Source: Symsagittifera roscoffensis (taxonomy: Eukaryota; Xenacoelomorpha; Acoela; Convolutidae). From it: 64,000 bases of DNA. The number at the start of each line of letters is the position of its first letter. Positions within the stretch are counted from its first letter, which is position 1. The translations under genes and the position numbers were made by a program. Positions 60,801-64,000 of the stretch are shown here, piece by piece. The stretch lies in contig NC_087066.1 in NCBI RefSeq assembly GCF_963678635.1, positions 66,843,477 through 66,907,476 on the forward strand. Direction: 5' to 3'. The notes below the pieces were generated by a model. That model made no database searches and was not told where the DNA came from. It saw only the letters and a program-made list of their open reading frames with translations.

Positions 60801-63688
60801 GGCCCTCGCGAATCAACATGGCCAAGTTGAAACTGGAAGGACAACTCGACGTGGTCGAGTACAGTCGAATAACTGTGCCGGAATCGGTCCACATGGGAGA
60901 TCCGGCAGGGGGTTATGTGGAGATGTTGAAAGCGAGGAACTCCGCGAGAGGGCACCTGATGGCTTGGAGTGAAAAGCGGGCCATGCAAGAATATCTGAAA
61001 GGGCTTACGGAGAACTCTAACTTCAATCGAAGAGAGTATGGCACAGTAATGTCATCAGAAGCGAACGAACTTGGATTGGAAAAACTGCTAGAGATTTCTT
61101 GGAGGGCGGCCCTCCAGAAATACTTCGATGAGACGATGAATGCACCTGCGACGGTAGCAGCATACCTGGCTCATCCTTGCGTGAGAACTGATCTGCAAGT
61201 ACGACTGGCTTGGTGCTTGATGGGCATCAAAAAGGCAGAGTATGAAGCCAGTAATGACTCGAAATCACGAGAACAGGAGCTAGAGTTAATGGAAGCTCTA
61301 CTAGCATTGATTTCGAAAGACGATTCAGCGATAGCATGGGCTAAGCGTAAGGATGCCCTTTGCTTTGTCAGGTTCGTGGTGGATCGCATCCCCACTCCTG
61401 TGTTGGGAGAATGTATAAAGATCATTCGGCAAAAGGGAGTTGATTGCGAAAGGAACTTCCTTAGGGCACTCCTAGAGCTATATCAGGACATGCCATTGAC
61501 CGTGCCAAGCAAGGAGTCGAATGATATGGAAAGCTATCGCAAGTTGGAAGAGGTGAGAAGATACTCCAACAAAGAATTGAGAGTGAGCAGAGACTTGATT
61601 GAAGCGGCCAGAGGACAAAAGGAGTTTGCAACACTAGGGAAACTGAAGTCGTTCCAATACGTGTCTGGCATACCGGGGATGGCGTATAATCCCTTCGTGA
61701 ACGAAGAAGCCAGGGAAGCATACTTCGACTACGAGCAAGTCACAGTGCTCAACTTCTGGGTTGAACGGATTAAGGAAATTGGAATGTTGATGGTGGAACA
61801 ACCCAAGCTTGGAATTATTTTGGAAGAACGAGTAGTCGAGCCCTCGATTCCCGAGCTAAAAGGGCAAGTGAGTTTTGATTGTGGTTCTTGGGACGGTCCC
61901 TTGAAAACCAGTCTAGTAGTGATGTGGGAACTCATGAAACCTTCCTGGTGTCCCCATCCTAACGCAGGCTTAATCTGGGACATGACCGCGGATATCATGT
62001 TAGACCGGGATGATGATGCGAGTCTACATGATCTGGCCATGATACAACGCCTGCTGGCCATGAGATTGACGAAGAAGAAGAGCAACCCGTCCACGGAGCT
62101 GTCCGAGGAAGGTACATCGAGTAATTGGTTGAAGCAAGGCACATGCTTGGCTCAACACAGTGGGATGGAAGGACATGTTTGTAACATGGGACACTGCCTG
62201 ATTACGCTGAGTGAGCAGCATCGACAACTGGCACGATTGTACGGAAGATTGAGCATGTCAGATAAGAGTGCCATGGAGTTGGTCGCAGACTGCCATGGGG
62301 TGACGGACGTAAACCTGATCACAGCCTTGGGATTTTGCAGCATGACGAGTTCGATAGAATCGCTCGAGCGCTTGGAGCGTGCCCATGAGCTAGTGACGTC
62401 CCTCAGCGTGGAAATATTCCCTGGAGCATTACAGACGGAGCAAAAGATTGGAGGCTGGCGAGAAGCCCTAGAGAATGAAATGAATCTGAAGGATAGTGAA
62501 GCCTATCACAGACCTACTGGTTCAAAATATATGGTGGGTTCAAGCTCAGCGCCGTATTGTAATAGCAAGTATCCTACGCACATGGTGGTGATGGATGCGA
62601 GGACGCAACAAGTGTTGGTTGACCAACTTTTCTCTGTGCCAAAGTGCGTGAGGTTGGCCAGAATGTCAGAGAGGTCATATGACTTGTTGGCAAAGATCTT
62701 TCGGGCAGTCCCGAAGAGATCCGAAGGCGAGTTGCAAGACGTTGTGGGTGAAGAGTTCATGAGACTGAACGAAGGCAACGTGAGTGAGTTCCAGAAACAG
62801 AAAGCGAGTGGAGCGTTACCTACTGAATTCCCCACCATAGAAGAGAAAGACGACCTACATAGAATTCTGATGGAAGTGGAACCGTTACTGGGAGCCTCAG
62901 GGTATCGGACCCGAAGGAACATAGTGAGAACCCATGGGAAGTATCCTTGCCACTGCTTAGCGCAGACGTTGTGGTACCCCAAACGCGGGAATCTGATCCT
63001 AGTATGGGACGTGGAGGAGTTGTACTCCACGGGGTTGCCCGATCAGAATCAACCAGTGTCAATCGTGGTGGTTAGCGCCATGCTAGCAGTGAGATGGTTG
63101 GAGGCTAACGCGGACACAAGTGAGCAGGAGACGGCCGTGCCGACTCCTGAACAGTTGAGCAACGTTAAAATGAGTCGTGAATTGGATCTTTTCAGAACCA
63201 CCTGCAAGGTTCTGAGAATACCTAAAGCCATTGAAAGATTATGGTCAAGGCAAAGATTGATGCCTTGGTTCCGTGCAGTGATGACATCTTGGATGTATGA
63301 ACGCGCGAAGCGTCACATGTCAAGGAATACGGAAGCCTATCAATCTTTCCAGCTAGATATAGGACCAGGAGCCTATAAGCGAGCATTCTTGACGCACAGA
63401 AACGCGGTCACCACAGCGGTGAAGCGGGTAGCTGGAACGCCTTGTGTTACTGAAGATGAGAAGAAAGAGGTCTTAAGAGCTGACCTAGAACGAAACGTGA
63501 GCCTGTGTCTTCACAACAGCTTTTGCAGGAACCGGGAGCAGAAGGTGAATGTGGACTTGCTACCTTGTTGCAAACCGAGGCTGTTGGAACAGGAGGGTTG
63601 GGGCACGGCCCGCAACTCTCTGGACATGTTAGAGAAAGTTCTGGAAGACAGTGACGCTGAACATCAGGATGGAGAAATGATGGAGTGA
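54821..63688 (+). CDS. ORF3: giant 2955-aa protein with SGNH/GDSL esterase domain
   Basis: ATG 54821 (GAAATGG context, MGDTNELMEF) is the first ATG after the candidate splice acceptor; the frame is open slightly further upstream without an ATG. A coiled coil lies at about 150-230 (ETLEKKERDQSELCAKLQEY). A complete SGNH hydrolase signature follows. It consists of IIGDSLVRD with S404, a SFGGAS block II glycine, MLGTND with N453, and KDGVHF with D547 and H550. At about 870-1010 a second segment (VVAGSDYF, VVVAGSNDH, VIFVLSPGYA) repeats the SGNH strand pattern but lacks the serine of GDS. Residues about 1660-1740 are acidic, and about 1885-1930 strongly basic (RRARKGLKRLKGK). The C-terminal 1000 residues match nothing I know. 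No signal peptide, furin site or fusion peptide is seen, so it is not an obvious envelope. Confidence 0.85.
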   Translation: MGDTNELMEFLSASLGATLDEIYQRLIDCDFTREDPGLAMFVVALLNALGREGRGNRPTEVVLMLAFGESGTAERGRNRLMRWRRGEMSGHDLAREPGLGEQRDHRLGEMPLPVQPAQPLIGAKRQRDGPGPSHSVDSPTAAPPLKRVRVSEIEIQTSETIETLEKKERDQSELCAKLQEYRAIARERDEWKKKFEDLQVAYKEDEIKHLKELYMAKVSQVSPEILASMRSSEGSNDTRPRTTAQELCASRGPEVLDLRASKGPEAPQQTRPSASSQRFTIPDPSDTYLAPQFQESFNQVARAAMDEINRGTERTLARIVPSQRRDHSSNSSERATRTIACSAPGGVYEKSRVVDIRKNLMARHQFTQVPAEHPRACLNDMSWNPATNDQVIPPGSRHLIIGDSLVRDLNEIFVYGHTTILSFGGASVAQVIKMMEFQSEDHLDTLIIMLGTNDVSRAPVTPENKWEPLLVCLLNELKEKYRPKLVILCTIPPNPLVGTIAADFMNGNVTRWNEMTRSLVRNNPGELRLLDLENMLRMTDHIALTKDGVHFNTQRGRHWINDVFQTQLREAEQESRATGSLARTNLTGGSRIRATVPESLANRLGPLATETVGAATVAPSSNVRDRLGTAPPPRPQSTGSRLGRSVEQNNRNNSQTASRRNDSPATTNPASTAGPSTSTVPAEGIESGSRLLWNRSDPSHWGQYKTDMSAKLNMNTLTCREDAMRMTGGESPTVSRLYRIPGVDWLLAEQEKFSSSTSLRHVDLDGLPHDNTFGPLNTRSLTDVRDRTRERTPPVRKGMFQTENKPNNKHHKMYRQFAKPPGQTPGEYSRDYPRTTTVVGDDKRYGNLKAPIGDGLFAAYDPLDMKAAKYLVVAGSDYFYTPRSLFWPDVIFLTAPKLDWGQAIGMMISVRRVVSMEPQVIVVAGSNDHLQSRGLLSRLTDGSIPSNEVIGEAIMTLLSAMAEVEAAARQRFTMNVVKVIFVLSPGYAALPEPLQFVYTMVTTIAEGIFNVIIPAPNRVVDPDNYYPSRSELPAVWADISNAIQGLRDCSTTRLVLDEVLGLELSNFARLLKLRPGVGDDHLLVQQVADDLWFRQMDQAENEQGRMIRKNMTSAEEDLMAMALRTKPHNNIWLYLSPRLCTLGEDAFEHAPAIIKEIHVYLKNLLNARELAGGKMLKLMQDVNTMSLDKFQADVLATKAQYERSDAILGGMGVGWTPSFLSTCYPRASRNLIASFVKDIRKLSIGLVLALYVTFGHENFVKGPANLFTQALADLRLDGLLTLIAMTYGRLGDLLVLLRYPEQLQGPSREFNAQLETASLKKMKDWRTLLLQYLLQQNRNVTGEDKVATNASECKQYCGMPLLTDLAVMMRIDPLALVHGLREFVTVVYGPVMSFAFPDVQVKAYRNSVLYVNLVSVVDCSVLNWVEQSELRKLASDDRLFGRIAEPVWVLMDFNNHFKCRMGREDLSHIQFNPKLWNLRPVVKDTGEAVVVPQLPGAYAHAKENQQTWLPGSRPLPDQCHRYPPIRRMLLGVTSPIIAPRIGAARDAEKRMLKWSGGMEPRFISWNAAAAHTFDFSFPDAWSRKKIKALPSRRPEVSAETWNEVYSSADDLSRLKWSGEAKVVMLEVARESRGGSYITIEDLAPHGEELVEFLVDDELFYHAGDMAVPARPDSGTDARQGPSGPRPKPDADDDELMDQDDNDDGTGSKTEKPGETDLGALERDLLEYRFSEDDDGEVDGSLLLMAPSSFMSPTKEASADLSPIDPISQARECRSRDPQKLLYESPRRRKIEESMKISFLSTLPEEEWERYQMELEGKTGAIWSRVNFMEKSWDVIRRYGTQSIMKVGLNQPIMREVLEKIVSSMESDVLTESVTEDSADDQHVAKKLPVRRARKGLKRLKGKTGSRAMNPRAVKSRASAVVTSLTSAGRSGESGQGDSTTLTGGEKENLIPPMLLAGLTVTATRSKKTARTLADTKLEMEVISQCGSGGLEDYRPSRINMAKLKLEGQLDVVEYSRITVPESVHMGDPAGGYVEMLKARNSARGHLMAWSEKRAMQEYLKGLTENSNFNRREYGTVMSSEANELGLEKLLEISWRAALQKYFDETMNAPATVAAYLAHPCVRTDLQVRLAWCLMGIKKAEYEASNDSKSREQELELMEALLALISKDDSAIAWAKRKDALCFVRFVVDRIPTPVLGECIKIIRQKGVDCERNFLRALLELYQDMPLTVPSKESNDMESYRKLEEVRRYSNKELRVSRDLIEAARGQKEFATLGKLKSFQYVSGIPGMAYNPFVNEEAREAYFDYEQVTVLNFWVERIKEIGMLMVEQPKLGIILEERVVEPSIPELKGQVSFDCGSWDGPLKTSLVVMWELMKPSWCPHPNAGLIWDMTADIMLDRDDDASLHDLAMIQRLLAMRLTKKKSNPSTELSEEGTSSNWLKQGTCLAQHSGMEGHVCNMGHCLITLSEQHRQLARLYGRLSMSDKSAMELVADCHGVTDVNLITALGFCSMTSSIESLERLERAHELVTSLSVEIFPGALQTEQKIGGWREALENEMNLKDSEAYHRPTGSKYMVGSSSAPYCNSKYPTHMVVMDARTQQVLVDQLFSVPKCVRLARMSERSYDLLAKIFRAVPKRSEGELQDVVGEEFMRLNEGNVSEFQKQKASGALPTEFPTIEEKDDLHRILMEVEPLLGASGYRTRRNIVRTHGKYPCHCLAQTLWYPKRGNLILVWDVEELYSTGLPDQNQPVSIVVVSAMLAVRWLEANADTSEQETAVPTPEQLSNVKMSRELDLFRTTCKVLRIPKAIERLWSRQRLMPWFRAVMTSWMYERAKRHMSRNTEAYQSFQLDIGPGAYKRAFLTHRNAVTTAVKRVAGTPCVTEDEKKEVLRADLERNVSLCLHNSFCRNREQKVNVDLLPCCKPRLLEQEGWGTARNSLDMLEKVLEDSDAEHQDGEMME

Positions 63689-64000
63689 AGATGACCAAGG
63701 AAAAGAAGAGAAGGAGAGAAAAACTTGATTGTAATTGTGTGTAAAAACTTAAACCAATCAACCAAGTTTTGATTATTGAACTTGTTAAACTTTTTGTTTT
63801 GATCTAGTTTGGTCAGACCAAACTTTGAAAATTGTTGCAATTGTTAAAATTGTTGAAATTGTTGATTTTAGTTACTACTATCTATGTATGTATATAAGGA
63901 GCATAGGTGAGTATATTTACCTATTTATTCCCGACTGAAGTTTTTAACCTGTGTAAGACACAAATTCACTGTGTGGCGACATGGTAAGTTTGAGTAAATT
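63689..64000 (+). mobile_element. 3' region: polypurine tract and candidate U3 start
   Basis: An uninterrupted 27-nt purine run (63697-63723) nine bases after the ORF3 stop is a good polypurine tract, the second-strand primer of LTR elements. A TGATTGTAATTG at 63726 could be the LTR start. TATATAAG at 63891 would suit a U3 promoter. However, I could not find this sequence upstream of ORF1, as two matching LTRs require. The window ends before the element does. Confidence 0.5.

Noticed and set aside
54821-63688. ORF3 as a retroviral envelope glycoprotein
   Set aside because: I see no signal peptide, transmembrane anchor, furin site or fusion peptide; an SGNH esterase signature is present instead.
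25245-64000. tRNA or rRNA genes
   Set aside because: I found no cloverleaf with A and B boxes and no rRNA-like sequence by eye; a tRNAscan run would settle it.

Overview
The window is eukaryotic and almost certainly from an invertebrate animal genome. It has no bacterial operon layout, it holds two classes of animal mobile element, and the few introns and splice acceptors I can infer are short and of the TTTCAG or TTTTTTAG type. The short introns and the Polinton-type polymerase would suit a nematode, but I cannot fix the species. Almost everything here is accessory DNA: a satellite array, an AT-rich virus- or Polinton-derived block, and a giant Ty3/gypsy-class retroelement.

Region 1 (1-25244) is one uninterrupted minisatellite of about 350 units, each 72 or 71 bp, G-rich on the + strand. 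Because 72 is a multiple of three, long open frames appear in several frames on both strands. I regard them as by-products and list none as a gene. Blocks of dozens of units have been copied within the array (offsets 1725, 2442, 3308 and 2918 bp).

Region 2 (about 25245-41018) is AT-rich. On the - strand it carries a protein-primed family B DNA polymerase of the Polinton/Maverick and adintovirus type (32160 down to 25346). It has lost function through in-frame stops, frameshifts and two internal tandem duplications (1938 and 534 bp). On the + strand are small unknown ORFs: a three-member family of acidic proteins of about 160 aa, a possible two-stop protein at 38186, a 145-aa protein at 39165, and a zinc-finger gene at 40359 whose N-terminus is homologous to the polymerase N-terminus. 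Two small ORFs lie on the - strand near 37.5-38.0 kb. Intergenic intervals of this block carry dense, repeated cis-elements. There are perfect CArG (SRF) boxes in the upstream intervals of four transcription units, CRE (TGACGTCA) sites in four 60-bp repeats, a five-unit heat-shock element, an AP-1 site, and a repeated TTCTGATTGGTT (inverted CCAAT/NF-Y) element. Together they look like an immediate-early, stress- and growth-responsive viral promoter programme.

Region 3 (about 41019-64000) is a very large Ty3/gypsy-class element. A leader of about 3.9 kb holds some twenty ACCCTCC-type motifs and a 186-bp tandem repeat with a hairpin. It is followed by a gag-like ORF1 (472 aa), then an overlapping -1-frame capsid-NC-protease-RT-RNaseH-integrase ORF of about 2725 codons that ends in a macrodomain (ADP-ribose-binding fold). 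Third comes a 2955-aa ORF3 in the env position, carrying a complete SGNH/GDSL esterase signature and a second degenerate SGNH-like segment. ORF3 is preceded by a good 3' splice site, so it could be made from a spliced subgenomic RNA. I could not match a 5' LTR to the TATA-containing sequence after ORF3, so the element's ends are unresolved.

The most novel points are the macrodomain plus SGNH esterase in one retroelement, and the coordinated SRF/CREB/HSF/NF-Y promoter wiring of the AT-rich viral-like block.
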